From: Oricola cellulosilytica
GTDB lineage: Bacteria; Pseudomonadota; Alphaproteobacteria; Rhizobiales; Rhizobiaceae
DNA length: 64,000 nucleotides
Direction: 5' to 3'
NCBI RefSeq assembly: GCF_019966575.1
Contig: NZ_JAINFK010000001.1
Span: forward strand, 633,626-697,625
Positions 46,771 through 56,153 of the stretch are shown piece by piece (the stretch's first letter is position 1; each line of letters opens with the position of its first letter). The translations under genes were made by a program, and so were the position numbers. The notes beneath the pieces are model-generated. The model was not told the DNA's origin, made no database searches, and saw nothing but the letters and a program-made list of their open reading frames with translations.

Positions 46771-47814
46771 TCACATCGGGATCGGATATTTCCGGTAAAC
46801 CGCATGGATGTCGGCGAGAATCTCATCCGACAGATCGACGTCGATCGCGCCGATATCGGCCTTCAACTGGTCCATGGAGGTCGCGCCGATGATGACGGCG
46901 GTCATGAACGGGCGCGACAGGCAGAATGCGAGCGCCATCTGCGCCGGATCAAGGCCGTGCCTGTCGGCGACCTGCAGATATTCCTCGAGAGCCGGCTTGG
47001 ATCGTTCGGTATAGCGCCCATTGAGATCGGGTTGCATCGATAGCCGTGTGCCGGGCGGAACCGTCCCGTCCCGGAACTTGCCCGACAGGATGCCGGCTGC
47101 AAGCGGCGAATAGCAGATCAGTCCGACATCCTCGTGATGCGAGAATTCGGCGAAATCGGTGTCGTAGATCCTGTGCAGCAGCGAATATTCGTTCTGCATG
47201 GTCTGAATGCGCGGCCAGCCGTGCCGCTCGCCGAGTTCGAGGTAACGCATCGTACCCCAGACGGTCTCGTTCGACAGGCCGGCGTGGCGGACCTTGCCCT
47301 CCTTGACGAGCGCGTCCAGCGTTTCGAGGATCTCGCGGATATCGTCCCGGGCCCTGGCGCTGTCTTCCTTGTGCGGTTTCCACGTCCAGGTCTGGCGGAA
47401 GTGATAGGAGCCGCGGTTCGGCCAATGCATCTGATAGAGGTCGATGTAGTCGGTCTGCAGACGCTTCAGCGAGCGGTCGCAGGCACGGCGGATCTTCTCG
47501 GCAGACAGGGGCGCGCCGTCGTCGATGTAATCGCGCCCGGGGCCGGCGACCTTGGTGGCGAGCACGATATCGTCGCGTTTGCCGCTCTTTGCAAACCACG
47601 TCCCGATGATCTCCTCGGTGCGGCCATAAGTCTCCGCCGACAATGGCGTCGTCGGGTAGAGTTCGGCCGTGTCGAAGAAATTGACGCCCTTGCCGACGGC
47701 GTAGTCCATCTGCTGGTGGCCCTCGGCCTCGGTGTTTTGCGTCCCCCAAGTCATGGTGCCGAGGCAGATCGCGCTGACGTCAAGGCCGGTCCGGCCGAGC
47801 TTGCGGTATTTCAT
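46771..47814 (-). CDS. Aldo/keto reductase (Tas-like)
   Basis: 347 residues from the ATG at 47814 (MKYRKLGRTGLDVSAICLGTMTWG), where family similarity starts; the frame upstream is shadow. AKR signatures: FFDTAELYP, with catalytic Asp/Tyr, Lys in VLATKVAGPG and His in LYQMHWPNR. It fits the Tas branch, an NADPH-dependent reductase of unknown substrate. Confidence 0.92.
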   Translation of the reverse strand: MKYRKLGRTGLDVSAICLGTMTWGTQNTEAEGHQQMDYAVGKGVNFFDTAELYPTTPLSAETYGRTEEIIGTWFAKSGKRDDIVLATKVAGPGRDYIDDGAPLSAEKIRRACDRSLKRLQTDYIDLYQMHWPNRGSYHFRQTWTWKPHKEDSARARDDIREILETLDALVKEGKVRHAGLSNETVWGTMRYLELGERHGWPRIQTMQNEYSLLHRIYDTDFAEFSHHEDVGLICYSPLAAGILSGKFRDGTVPPGTRLSMQPDLNGRYTERSKPALEEYLQVADRHGLDPAQMALAFCLSRPFMTAVIIGATSMDQLKADIGAIDVDLSDEILADIHAVYRKYPIPM

Positions 47815-47903
47815 GGAGGGTCTTTCGGAAAATTGGCGAGGGAAGACGTCGCCGCAATATAGGCAGGCAGCGACGATCCGCAACCAACACCGCGAGGTGG
47901 CCG

Positions 47904-48626
47904 CTAGGACGCCTTGTGTCCGAGATAGACCGTCTGCGTCACCGGGCGGCCCTCCTGCAGAGGGTTTGCGAAGACAACCGGTTCGGCGCGGACATCGGCG
48001 AACACGGTGTCGAGGCGCTTCACGAATGCGTCGTCCGGTCCCTCGTCGGACCACAGGGCGACGATCCCGCCGGGATGCAGATGGGAGGCGAGGCGCGCGA
48101 GGCCCCCGGGCGTGTAGAAGCCGCCGCTGCGGTCGTCGAGCAGCCGGTCCGGCGTGTGGTCGATGTCGATCAGGATCGCGTGGAAAAGACGGCCCGGGGC
48201 ATCCGGATCGAAGCCGGAATCCGATGCTGCAAGGGCGAAGAAGTCGCCTTGCAAGACACGGCAGCGCGGGTCGGCGGAAAGCGGCGGCTCCAGGGGCAGG
48301 AGCCCCTGCTCATGCCAGTCGATGACCGGCTCGAGCATTTCGATAACGGTCAGCGAGCGGACATTTTCATGTTCCAACACGGCCTGCGCCGTATATCCGA
48401 GACCGAGCCCGCCCACGATGACGTCGAAAGGCCCGTCGCCGAGAGCGGCGAGCGCCAGCCGCGCCAGCGCGATCTCGGAGGCGGTGAACAGACTCGACAT
48501 CAGGTGTTCCTCGCCGAGCAGGATCTCGAACACATCTTCACCCAGCGCGTGGACCCGACGGCGGCGCAAACTGATCGCGCCAATCGGCGTCGGGCGGTAA
48601 TCGAGTTCCTCGAAATAGAGACTCAT
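47904..48626 (-). CDS. Spermidine synthase-like SAM-binding protein
   Basis: 240 residues from the ATG at 48626; an upstream ATG at 48686 would overlap the next gene's end. The Rossmann motif FDVIVGGLGLGYTAQAVLEH, the acidic LTVIEMLEPVIDWH and the product-site ILIDIDHTPD are as in polyamine aminopropyltransferase-type proteins. The N-terminal beta domain is short, so the reaction may differ from spermidine synthesis. It could also be a methyltransferase. Confidence 0.8.
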   Translation of the reverse strand: MSLYFEELDYRPTPIGAISLRRRRVHALGEDVFEILLGEEHLMSSLFTASEIALARLALAALGDGPFDVIVGGLGLGYTAQAVLEHENVRSLTVIEMLEPVIDWHEQGLLPLEPPLSADPRCRVLQGDFFALAASDSGFDPDAPGRLFHAILIDIDHTPDRLLDDRSGGFYTPGGLARLASHLHPGGIVALWSDEGPDDAFVKRLDTVFADVRAEPVVFANPLQEGRPVTQTVYLGHKAS

Positions 48627-48657
48627 GCCGGGTTCCGCTTTCCGTGGTTTGCCGCCA

Positions 48658-49722
48658 TCAATCGGCGCCGATGCCGAGCGAATCACGCCACTGCTTCAGG
48701 AACAGGCGGCGCTTCATGGTGTCGAGGCCCGCCATCAGCGCCGGGCGAAGAGCGACGGGGCGGATCGACCGGCTCTCTGCGTCCTCGATGCCGGCCTCAC
48801 GGAACATGTGCTCGCGTCCGTCGAGCGGGGAGAACAGCAGCGCCTGCTCGTTGAGGATGCGCCGCCCGGCCTGCGTCTGGGTGAATTCGAGAAAGGCAGC
48901 AGCGTCGGCCTTGTTGGCGGCGTCTGCCGGAACGAAGGCGGCGCGCGACAGGACGAGCGCATAGTCGGACGGCACGACGACGGCAAGATCCGGGTTTTCG
49001 CGCGCCCGGGCGAATGCATAGGAGCCGAGCACATTGTAGCCGAGCAGCAGTCGGCCTTCCGCGACGCCGTCAAGAATCTCCGACGTGCAGCAATAGAGAC
49101 GGACATCGTTTCTGCCCATCCCCTCGATGAGACGGCCCCAGGTCGACGAACGCTGGTCGTCGAGAGTGGCGAACAAATAGCCAAGGCCGGAGGATTCGAT
49201 GTCGTAGGTCCCGATCCGGCCGCGGAACCGTTCAGGGTCGCGCAAGAGGTCGAGGAGATCGAAATGATCGCGCGGCGCCTCGCGAGGGGAAATCAGCGTT
49301 CGGTTGTAGACGATGACCGAGGGCTCGTAGGTGAGGCCGAAGAGCTGGCTTCGCCATTGCGCGTAATCGGGCAGCGCGTTCAGGCCCGGACGGCTGAGGG
49401 TGACCGCACAGCCATCATTGACGAGCTTGACCTGCAGGTCCATCGCCGAGGAAAGCACGACGTCGTCGCGCACGGCTCCCTGCCTGCACGCCTCTTCGGC
49501 CTGCGCGTAGAGCACGCGCGTCGTCTCCTCGCGATAGCGGACGGCAACCGTAGGATAGGCGGACTGGAACGCCTCGATCACCGGACGGATGATTTCGATG
49601 TCTGTGGTGCTGCCGATGACGAGCGTGCGCCCGGGGCCGAGGACGGCCGGAAAATCGTAGTCGTCCGCAGACGCGAAAACCGGCGCCATAAGAGCGGCAA
49701 GAACAAGGATCAAGCGGATCAC
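48658..49722 (-). CDS. Extracellular solute-binding protein in the tctD-tctE operon
   Basis: 354 residues with a signal peptide (MIRLILVLAALMAPVFASA). Type II periplasmic binding fold of the iron/spermidine-like family: TLVIGSTTDIEIIRPVIEAFQSAYP, VVLSSAMDLQVKLVNDG, FGLTYEPSVIVYNRTLI, LLLGYNVLGSYAF. There is no transporter of its own here. It is coupled to tctE by an ATGA overlap, so it may bring a ligand to the sensor domain rather than feed import (inference). Confidence 0.85.
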   Translation of the reverse strand: MIRLILVLAALMAPVFASADDYDFPAVLGPGRTLVIGSTTDIEIIRPVIEAFQSAYPTVAVRYREETTRVLYAQAEEACRQGAVRDDVVLSSAMDLQVKLVNDGCAVTLSRPGLNALPDYAQWRSQLFGLTYEPSVIVYNRTLISPREAPRDHFDLLDLLRDPERFRGRIGTYDIESSGLGYLFATLDDQRSSTWGRLIEGMGRNDVRLYCCTSEILDGVAEGRLLLGYNVLGSYAFARARENPDLAVVVPSDYALVLSRAAFVPADAANKADAAAFLEFTQTQAGRRILNEQALLFSPLDGREHMFREAGIEDAESRSIRPVALRPALMAGLDTMKRRLFLKQWRDSLGIGAD

Positions 49723-51125
49723 GGCGTTCCCTCTTCAGTTTGCGGCAGCCGGAGGCCGATCTCAAAACCGTCATCTTCCGTATCGCGCATGTGGAGCCGC
49801 CCACCGTGCGAAACGGCGACCTCGTGCGCGATGGCCAGACCGAGGCCGGCGCCCTTGCCTCTTGCCGGCCGCTTGCCCCGGAAGCGCGTTCCCGCCGATC
49901 CGCGCTCGGCCGGCGGGATGCCTTTTCCCCTGTCGGCGACGGCGATCGACGCCTCGCCGGGGTGGGCGCCGACACGGATGACGATCGGTGGGCTGCCGTG
50001 CTCATAGGCGTTGTTGACGAGGTTCTTCACGGCTTCGCGCAGGCTGAACCGGTCGCCGGTGACGATCACCGGCTCTTCCGGAAGATCGAGCACCGGCGCC
50101 GCGCGGCTCTCCTCGGCCAGACTCCGCGTCTCCTGTTCGGCCTCCATTGCGACACGCCTCAAATCGACGCTCTCGCGCGGTTCGGCGTCGGTGCGGTGGG
50201 TGATCATTGCATGGCTGAGCAACTGGTCGGCCAGGCGGCTGACCGCGACCGAACGATCGAGGATGCGGCGGTTGATACGGCGAAGGCGATCCGGCGAAGT
50301 TTCACCCGCGGCAAGCTGCGCCTGGGCGCGGATCGCTGTGATCGGCGTGCGCAGCTGGTGCGCCGCATCGGCGACGAAGGATTGGACGCTGCCAATCCGA
50401 CGGTCGAGACGGCGGGTGAAGCGGTTGATTGCGTCGACCACAGTCTCGATCTCGCGCGGCGTCTCGATGTCGAATGGCGAGAGGTCGTTGGGATCACGCG
50501 ACAGCAGTGCGCGCTCGACGCGGGTCAGCGGCGCCAGAGCGTAGCGTACCGCGACATAAGCGAGCAGCACAATCGCCAGCGCCGCCGCGCCGACGAGGAT
50601 CGCCGCCTTGGTCGCGATGTCGCGTGCCAGCGCCATGCGTTCGTGGATGGTATGGGCGACGACCACGCTGACCTGTCCGCTGAGGGTGCGCTCGGCCACC
50701 GGGCGGGTGGTCATGACGGCACGAACCGTCTCGCCGGAATATTCTATCTCGTAGACCATCGCATCCGCCTCGCGCCCGGACGGCGGCGGCAGATCAGGAT
50801 ACCCTGTCAGGGTTTCACCGTCGGTGCCGATCACGCGATAGAAGATCCGGTCATTGCGCGCGAGTGAAAGCAGCTCGAAGGCCGACGAGGGCAAATCGAC
50901 CACCAGCTCGCCATCGATCACAGCGACACGTTCGGCGATCTGCAGCGACGCGCCGGTCAGGAGCCGGTCATAGGCCTCGTTTGCCGCCTGAAGGCCGTAA
51001 TTCCAAGCGGAATAGAGCGCTGCCGTCACCGCCAGCAGCAGGATCAGCGAAACCGCGATGGTCAACCGCAGCGCGAGCGAGGGACGCCGGGCGGGGCGGG
51101 ATACGTGGGCGACAGTTTCAGCCAT
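49719..51125 (-). CDS. tctE: Sensor histidine kinase TctE
   Basis: 468 residues. Membrane helices at about 20-42 and 170-195 flank a periplasmic 2CSK_N sensor domain (NEAYDRLLTGASLQIAERVAV). HAMP region, then HisKA with SFVADAAHQLRTPITAIRAQ and HATPase with VKNLVNNAYEHG and ARGKGAGLGLAIAHEVAVSHGG. It senses tricarboxylates in related systems. Overlaps tctD by eight bases. Confidence 0.94.
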   Translation of the reverse strand: MAETVAHVSRPARRPSLALRLTIAVSLILLLAVTAALYSAWNYGLQAANEAYDRLLTGASLQIAERVAVIDGELVVDLPSSAFELLSLARNDRIFYRVIGTDGETLTGYPDLPPPSGREADAMVYEIEYSGETVRAVMTTRPVAERTLSGQVSVVVAHTIHERMALARDIATKAAILVGAAALAIVLLAYVAVRYALAPLTRVERALLSRDPNDLSPFDIETPREIETVVDAINRFTRRLDRRIGSVQSFVADAAHQLRTPITAIRAQAQLAAGETSPDRLRRINRRILDRSVAVSRLADQLLSHAMITHRTDAEPRESVDLRRVAMEAEQETRSLAEESRAAPVLDLPEEPVIVTGDRFSLREAVKNLVNNAYEHGSPPIVIRVGAHPGEASIAVADRGKGIPPAERGSAGTRFRGKRPARGKGAGLGLAIAHEVAVSHGGRLHMRDTEDDGFEIGLRLPQTEEGTP

Positions 51126-51801
51126 CGGCGGCCTGACGGGTGGCGAAGGCCTGATAGCCGAGGCCCCGCAAGGTACGGATTTCCAGCGAGGCGGACGGGA
51201 TCTTCTTGCGCAGCCGCGCGACGTACAACTCGATTGCGTTGAGGCCCGCCTCCTCCTCCAGACCGAACAGGCGAGAATGCAGCTCCTCCTTGGCGATGAC
51301 GCGGCCGCGCGAGGCGAGCAGGATCTCGAGAAGCGCCTGTTCGCGCCGTGTCAGTTCGCAGACCTCGCCGCGCACGGTGACCTGCCTCGTCGCCGTGTTG
51401 AAGGAGATGTCCCCCGCTTCCAGCACGGCGTCCGTCTCGCCATGGCGGCGGCGTGACACGGCGCGGAGGCGCGCTTCCAGTTCGCGGATGTCGAACGGCT
51501 TGACGAGGTAATCGTCCGCGCCGGCATCGAGCGCATCAACCCGGTCGTCGACACCGAGGCGGGCGGTCAGCATGATCACGGCCAGCGTCTCTCCGCGGAC
51601 ACGAATCTCGCGCAGCAGGTCGAAGCCGCTGCCGTCGGGCAGGTTGATGTCGAGCACCATCAGGTCGAAAGGCTGCACGGCCAGGAACTGGCGCGCGTCG
51701 GCGAGCGTGCCCGCGCGGTCGCAGGCGTGGCCGAGCCGCGACAGGCTTTCGGCGATCGCGTCGGCAACATCCTCGGCATCCTCGACAATGAGCAGCCGCA
51801 C
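51118..51801 (-). CDS. tctD: Response regulator TctD (OmpR family)
   Basis: 227 residues. A receiver with Asp51 in DLMVLDINLPDGS and Lys in YLVKPFD, then an OmpR-type winged helix (LTRREQALLEILLASRGRVIAKEEL...NAIELYVARLRKKI). It controls the divergent tctCBA operon in known systems. A tandem direct repeat between tctD and tctC is a good binding site. Confidence 0.94.
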   Translation of the reverse strand: MRLLIVEDAEDVADAIAESLSRLGHACDRAGTLADARQFLAVQPFDLMVLDINLPDGSGFDLLREIRVRGETLAVIMLTARLGVDDRVDALDAGADDYLVKPFDIRELEARLRAVSRRRHGETDAVLEAGDISFNTATRQVTVRGEVCELTRREQALLEILLASRGRVIAKEELHSRLFGLEEEAGLNAIELYVARLRKKIPSASLEIRTLRGLGYQAFATRQAADG

Positions 51802-51816
51802 TCTTTTCCTCCCGAA

Positions 51817-51835
51817 TGACAGCTAGGTGACAGCT
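51817..51835. promoter_or_regulatory. Tandem direct repeat, candidate TctD site
   Basis: TGACAGCT occurs at 51817-51824 and 51828-51835, an 11-base period, one helical turn. OmpR-family regulators bind such direct repeats as head-to-tail dimers. It lies 65-85 bases before tctC and just before tctD, fitting control of tctCBA and autoregulation. Confidence 0.65.
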
Positions 51836-51900
51836 TCGTACACTAATAGAGTTCGCCAGCAACGGAGCGCAACGCCCGTTCGCATCACGGGAGGACTACC

Positions 51901-52875
51901 ATGAAGAAACTGATCGGCCTCGCGGCCGCATTCACGCTTGCATCCAGCATTTCGGGCTTCGCGTTCGAGCCGACGAATCCGGAGTGTATCGCACCGGCCA
52001 ATCCGGGCGGCGGATGGGACTTCACCTGCCGTCAGGTGGGCAAGACCATGCAGGACCTCGACCTGGTTCCGGGTACGGTGCAGGTGACCAACCTGGCAGG
52101 CGGAGGCGGAGGCGTTGCCTATGCCGAAGTCGCCAACAAGCGCGCCGACGACAACAACCTGATCGTCGCTGCATCGTCAGCGACGGCGACGCGGCTGGCA
52201 CAAGGGGCCTATCCGGGCAACACGATGGACGAAATGCGCTGGCTTGGCGCCGTCGGCGCGGACTACGGAATCGTCGCCGTTGCCGCCGACTCGGAGATCA
52301 ACACGCTTCCTGAACTGATGGACAAGATCAAGGCCGACGCCACGTCCGTTTCGATCGCCGGCGGTTCCGCGGTCGGCGGCTGGGATCACCTGAAGGTGCT
52401 TCTCGCGGCCAAGAAGTCCGGGATCGACGACGTTCGCACGATCAAATACGTCGCCTTTGACGGCGGCGGCGAAGCAGTCACGCAGCTGCTCGCCGGTTCG
52501 GTGCAGGCATTCACCGGCGATGCGTCGGAGGCCAAGGGCTTTGTCGACTCCGGCGATATCAAGGTGATCGCAGTTCTGGCACCCGAGCGCCTCGAGGGCG
52601 ACTTCTCATCCTTCCCGACGGCCAAGGAACAGGGCATCGACGTGATCGGCGCGAACTGGCGCGGATTTTACGGCCCGGGCAAGATGTCCGAGGAAGCCTA
52701 TGATTTCTGGACTGACGCGATCGCCAAGACCTACGCTTCGGACGAATGGAAGGAAGCGATGGCACAGAACGGTCTCGCGCCGCTCGACATGACCGGGGAT
52801 GAGTTCCAGGCGTTCGTCGCGGACTCCGTCGCCAACATCACCGATCTTTCCAAGCAGATCGGCCTGATCCAGTAA
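51901..52875 (+). CDS. tctC: Tripartite tricarboxylate transporter substrate-binding protein
   Basis: 324 residues with a signal peptide (MKKLIGLAAAFTLASSISGFAF). Bug/TctC family: ECIAPANPGGGWDFTCRQVGKTMQ near the N-terminus, the usual carboxylate-binding loop, and NWRGFYGPGKMSEEAY. It captures tricarboxylates in the periplasm. First gene of tctCBA. GGGAGGAC precedes the ATG. Confidence 0.95.
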   Translation: MKKLIGLAAAFTLASSISGFAFEPTNPECIAPANPGGGWDFTCRQVGKTMQDLDLVPGTVQVTNLAGGGGGVAYAEVANKRADDNNLIVAASSATATRLAQGAYPGNTMDEMRWLGAVGADYGIVAVAADSEINTLPELMDKIKADATSVSIAGGSAVGGWDHLKVLLAAKKSGIDDVRTIKYVAFDGGGEAVTQLLAGSVQAFTGDASEAKGFVDSGDIKVIAVLAPERLEGDFSSFPTAKEQGIDVIGANWRGFYGPGKMSEEAYDFWTDAIAKTYASDEWKEAMAQNGLAPLDMTGDEFQAFVADSVANITDLSKQIGLIQ

Positions 52876-52954
52876 TCCGGCGAGAGCCGAGAACAAGCTG
52901 CCCGGCGGTCGAACTGCCGGGCAGGGCCTTACGAGCACACGGGGAGGGGCGATC

Positions 52955-53386
52955 ATGAGCGATCGCGTATTCGGCGTCATTGGCATTTTGCTGGCGGCGT
53001 TCTACGCCTGGCAATCGACGCTTATCCAGGAAAGCTTCATCCAGGACCCTGTCGGTCCAAAGGCATTCCCCCTCATAATCGCTATAGTCCTGGCGCTCTC
53101 CAGCCTCGTGTTCATTCTCAAGCCCGATCCGGAACCGGACTGGCCAGCCGTCGGGCAATTGTTCGAAATCGGCATTTCCGTCGCGCTGCTGGTCGCTTAT
53201 GCGCTTGCGCTGCCCGAAGCCGGCTTCGTCGCCTCGACAGCGGTCGCCGCGAGCTTTCTTTCCTGGCGGCTCGGCGCCGCGCCGCTGCATGCAATCCCGG
53301 CCGGGATCGCCATCGCCGCCGGCATCTATGTCGTCTTCCACCTGATCCTCGGTCTGTCGCTGGCGCGCGGACCGTGGGGCTTCTGA
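52955..53386 (+). CDS. tctB: Tripartite tricarboxylate transporter small membrane subunit
   Basis: 143 residues with four hydrophobic segments, the first being VFGVIGILLAAFYAW. FIQDPVGPKAFPLIIAIVLALSS is the typical TctB motif. The gap to tctC is 79 bases and to tctA 18 bases. Inner membrane partner of TctA. Confidence 0.93.
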   Translation: MSDRVFGVIGILLAAFYAWQSTLIQESFIQDPVGPKAFPLIIAIVLALSSLVFILKPDPEPDWPAVGQLFEIGISVALLVAYALALPEAGFVASTAVAASFLSWRLGAAPLHAIPAGIAIAAGIYVVFHLILGLSLARGPWGF

Positions 53387-53404
53387 GCGAAAGTTTTTCG
53401 AGCC

Positions 53405-54928
53405 ATGGACGTTCTCGCCTCTCTCGCTGACGGTTTCGCGATCGCGCTGACCTGGGAAAACCTCGGTCTCGCGCTGCTCGGTTGCTTCCTCGGCACCATC
53501 ATCGGCGCCCTACCCGGGCTCGGCCCGTCAAACGGGGTCGCGATCCTTATCCCGCTTGCCTTCACGCTCGGACTTCCGCCGACGCCCGCGCTAATCCTGC
53601 TGACAAGCGTCTATTACGGCGCCATGTATGGCGGGCGCATCTCATCCATCCTGCTCAATATCCCCGGCGACGAGCCGGCTCTGATGACAACGCTCGACGG
53701 TTACCCGATGGCCCGGCAGGGGCGCGCCGGAGAGGCGCTGGCCCTATCGGGCATTGCCTCCTTCGTGGGTGCGTTCTTCGCGACCTGGGGCCTCGTCTTC
53801 CTTGCGCCGCAGCTTGTGCGGGTCGCGCTGCTGTTCGGACCTGCGGAATATTTTGCGCTGTTCACGCTTGCCTTCGCGACGCTCGGCGGCATCGCCAGCC
53901 GCAACCAGGCAAAAGCGGCCTTCGCCGCGGCGCTCGGCCTGGGTATTGCCACCATCGGTGTCGACGGTCAGACCGGCGTGCCGCGTTTCTCCTTCGGCGA
54001 GGTCCATCTCTATGACGGGATCGACTTCCTGGTCGCCATCGTCGGCCTGTTCGCCCTGTCCGAAGTGTTCGTTTTTCTGGAAAGCCATCGCGGCGACGCG
54101 GATGCAGCCGCCGACAAGATGAAGATCGGCCGGGTGATCCCGTCGCTGAACATTCTGCGCAGGACGACCGGGGCGATGAGCCGCTCGACCGTAATCGGGT
54201 TCATCTGCGGCGTGCTGCCGGGTGCCGGCGCATCGCTCGGCTCATTCATGGCATATTCGCTCGAAAAGCGGGTTTCCGACAAGAACAAGACGTTCGGGAC
54301 CGGCGATCCACGCGGCATCGCCGCGCCGGAAGCCGGCAACAACGCGGCCGCCGGCGGCGCGCTGGTGCCGATGCTGGCGCTCGGCGTGCCGGGATCCGGC
54401 ACGACGGCGGTGCTCCTTGCCATGCTGCTGGCGCTGAATATCACGCCGGGGCCATTGCTGTTTCAGCAGAATCCGGACGTGGTGTGGGGCCTGATTGCCG
54501 CACTCTTCATCGGCAACGTCATGCTGCTGCTGATGAACATCCCGTTGGTGAGCCTGTTCGTCCGGGTGCTGCTGATTCCGCCGAAATACCTCATGCCCGC
54601 TGTCGCCATGATCTCGTTCGTTGGAATCTACGGAATTTCCGGCTCGACCTTCGATCTCATGGTCATGGTGGGGTTCGGGGTGATCGGCTGGGTGCTGCGC
54701 AAGCTAGACGTGCCGCTGGTGCCGGTGATTCTCGGTGTGCTGCTCGGCGACCAGATGGAAAAGAACCTCCGCCGCGCCATGACGATTTCGGACGGCGACT
54801 GGACCGCGCTGTTCGCCTCGCCGCTGGCAATCGGCCTCTGGGCCTTTGCGATCATCGGTTTCGTCGCGCCGATCCTGTTCGGCCGGTTCTTCCGCATGAA
54901 GCACCGCGAGGAGGATGTGGGCGACTGA
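53405..54928 (+). CDS. tctA: Tripartite tricarboxylate transporter large membrane subunit
   Basis: 507 residues with about twelve membrane segments. Family motifs are strong: LLGCFLGTIIGALPGLGPSN, SVYYGAMYGGRISSILLNIPG, GTGDPRGIAAPEAGNNAAAGG and VPMLALGVPGSGTTAVLL. It is the symporter channel of the system, driven by ion gradient. It ends ten bases from the convergent HlyD gene. Confidence 0.95.
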   Translation: MDVLASLADGFAIALTWENLGLALLGCFLGTIIGALPGLGPSNGVAILIPLAFTLGLPPTPALILLTSVYYGAMYGGRISSILLNIPGDEPALMTTLDGYPMARQGRAGEALALSGIASFVGAFFATWGLVFLAPQLVRVALLFGPAEYFALFTLAFATLGGIASRNQAKAAFAAALGLGIATIGVDGQTGVPRFSFGEVHLYDGIDFLVAIVGLFALSEVFVFLESHRGDADAAADKMKIGRVIPSLNILRRTTGAMSRSTVIGFICGVLPGAGASLGSFMAYSLEKRVSDKNKTFGTGDPRGIAAPEAGNNAAAGGALVPMLALGVPGSGTTAVLLAMLLALNITPGPLLFQQNPDVVWGLIAALFIGNVMLLLMNIPLVSLFVRVLLIPPKYLMPAVAMISFVGIYGISGSTFDLMVMVGFGVIGWVLRKLDVPLVPVILGVLLGDQMEKNLRRAMTISDGDWTALFASPLAIGLWAFAIIGFVAPILFGRFFRMKHREEDVGD

Positions 54929-54938
54929 GCCGCCGGCT

Positions 54939-56150
54939 TCAGTCCGCCTCGCGCTCGGCGACGCGCCTACCGTCCCGGATCCGATCGCTCGGATAAAGGA
55001 TGACGCGATCGCCGGCCGTCAAGCCGGCGAGGATTTCGGCGACCTCGTCGTTCATCCGCCCTACGGTGACCTCTTCCAGGCCGGCCCGGCCATCCTTTAC
55101 CGTGAATGCGGTCCACGCCTCATTTGTCCGGAACAAGGCGGCCACCGGGATCATCAAGACATCGTCTGCCTGCCAAAGCGTTATTGTCGCGGTGACCCGA
55201 TAGTCGTGGCCCAGCCGTGCCCAGGCCTCCGGCGGCTCCGTAATCTCGATAATGACATTGACCCTCAGTTCCTCGATCCCAAGAGCGGAGACTTCAGGAA
55301 AACCTGTCGGCTCGACGTGGGTGACGCGGCCCTCGAGCGCGGGTCCTCCCCAGCCCGTGATCTCCACCGGCGCGCCGACATTCACCCGAACCGCGTCGGC
55401 CGATAGCAGATCCGCGACAATCTCCAGATCTTCCGTGTCGGCGACATCTATCAACGGCGTCCCGGCTGGGACAACGGTTTCACTTTTCTGGAGAATGCGG
55501 AGGACCTCTCCGGAAATCGGCGCCTTCAAACGCATTTCGCGCCCATTGTGCTCCGATGCGAAGGCCGCTCCCGGGTCCCTGAGCTGGGCTTCGATCGCCG
55601 AGCGTTCGTTCCGCCGCATTTCCAGCTGCGCGGTGGCCGCCTCGATCGCATGTACCGCCGCCCGAACACCCGCCTCCGCCTTGTCCAGCGCCTCACCCGA
55701 TACGACCTTCCTGCCGGCAAGAGCTTCGGTCCGCGCAAGTTCGCGCTCGGCAAGATCGCGTTCGACTTCCAGTCGACTGATTTCATGCGCTGCAAGTTGC
55801 ATGGCAGCATCCGCAGCGGTGAGCGCCGCCCGAAGCTGGGCCCGCGACCGTTCATCCACAAAAGCCGGCATGGTCGGCTTGATCGCCGCCACCACCGTCT
55901 CACCTTTCACGACCTCATCCCCCACCTTGCGCAGCGTTCTGACGACCTTCCCTGCGAACGGAGCCGACACCGTGTAGATGTTGCGGACCCGGGTCCGGGC
56001 CTCCTCTTCGACGGTTTCCGACATCGAGCCTGTTTGCACGCCGCCAAGGTCGACCAGCACCGACCGCGGCCGTACAAAGCCAAAGACGGCGGCAAGCACG
56101 AGGGCGATCGCGATAACCCAGATTATCTGTCGGCGTCGCATCGTCGGCAT
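54939..56150 (-). CDS. HlyD-family periplasmic adaptor
   Basis: 403 residues. An N-terminal membrane anchor (IIWVIAIALVLAAVFGFV), a lipoyl-like half motif (VSAPFAGKVVRTLRKVGDEVVKGETV), a long coiled-coil hairpin of about 100 residues (RAQLRAALTAADAAMQLAAHEISRLEVERDLAERELARTEAL and onward; only partly cited here) and the second half LKAPISGEVLRILQKSETVVPAG. It links an inner membrane pump to the outside. It follows the FtsX-type permease by three bases. Confidence 0.9.
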   Translation of the reverse strand: MPTMRRRQIIWVIAIALVLAAVFGFVRPRSVLVDLGGVQTGSMSETVEEEARTRVRNIYTVSAPFAGKVVRTLRKVGDEVVKGETVVAAIKPTMPAFVDERSRAQLRAALTAADAAMQLAAHEISRLEVERDLAERELARTEALAGRKVVSGEALDKAEAGVRAAVHAIEAATAQLEMRRNERSAIEAQLRDPGAAFASEHNGREMRLKAPISGEVLRILQKSETVVPAGTPLIDVADTEDLEIVADLLSADAVRVNVGAPVEITGWGGPALEGRVTHVEPTGFPEVSALGIEELRVNVIIEITEPPEAWARLGHDYRVTATITLWQADDVLMIPVAALFRTNEAWTAFTVKDGRAGLEEVTVGRMNDEVAEILAGLTAGDRVILYPSDRIRDGRRVAEREAD

Positions 56151-56153
56151 CGC

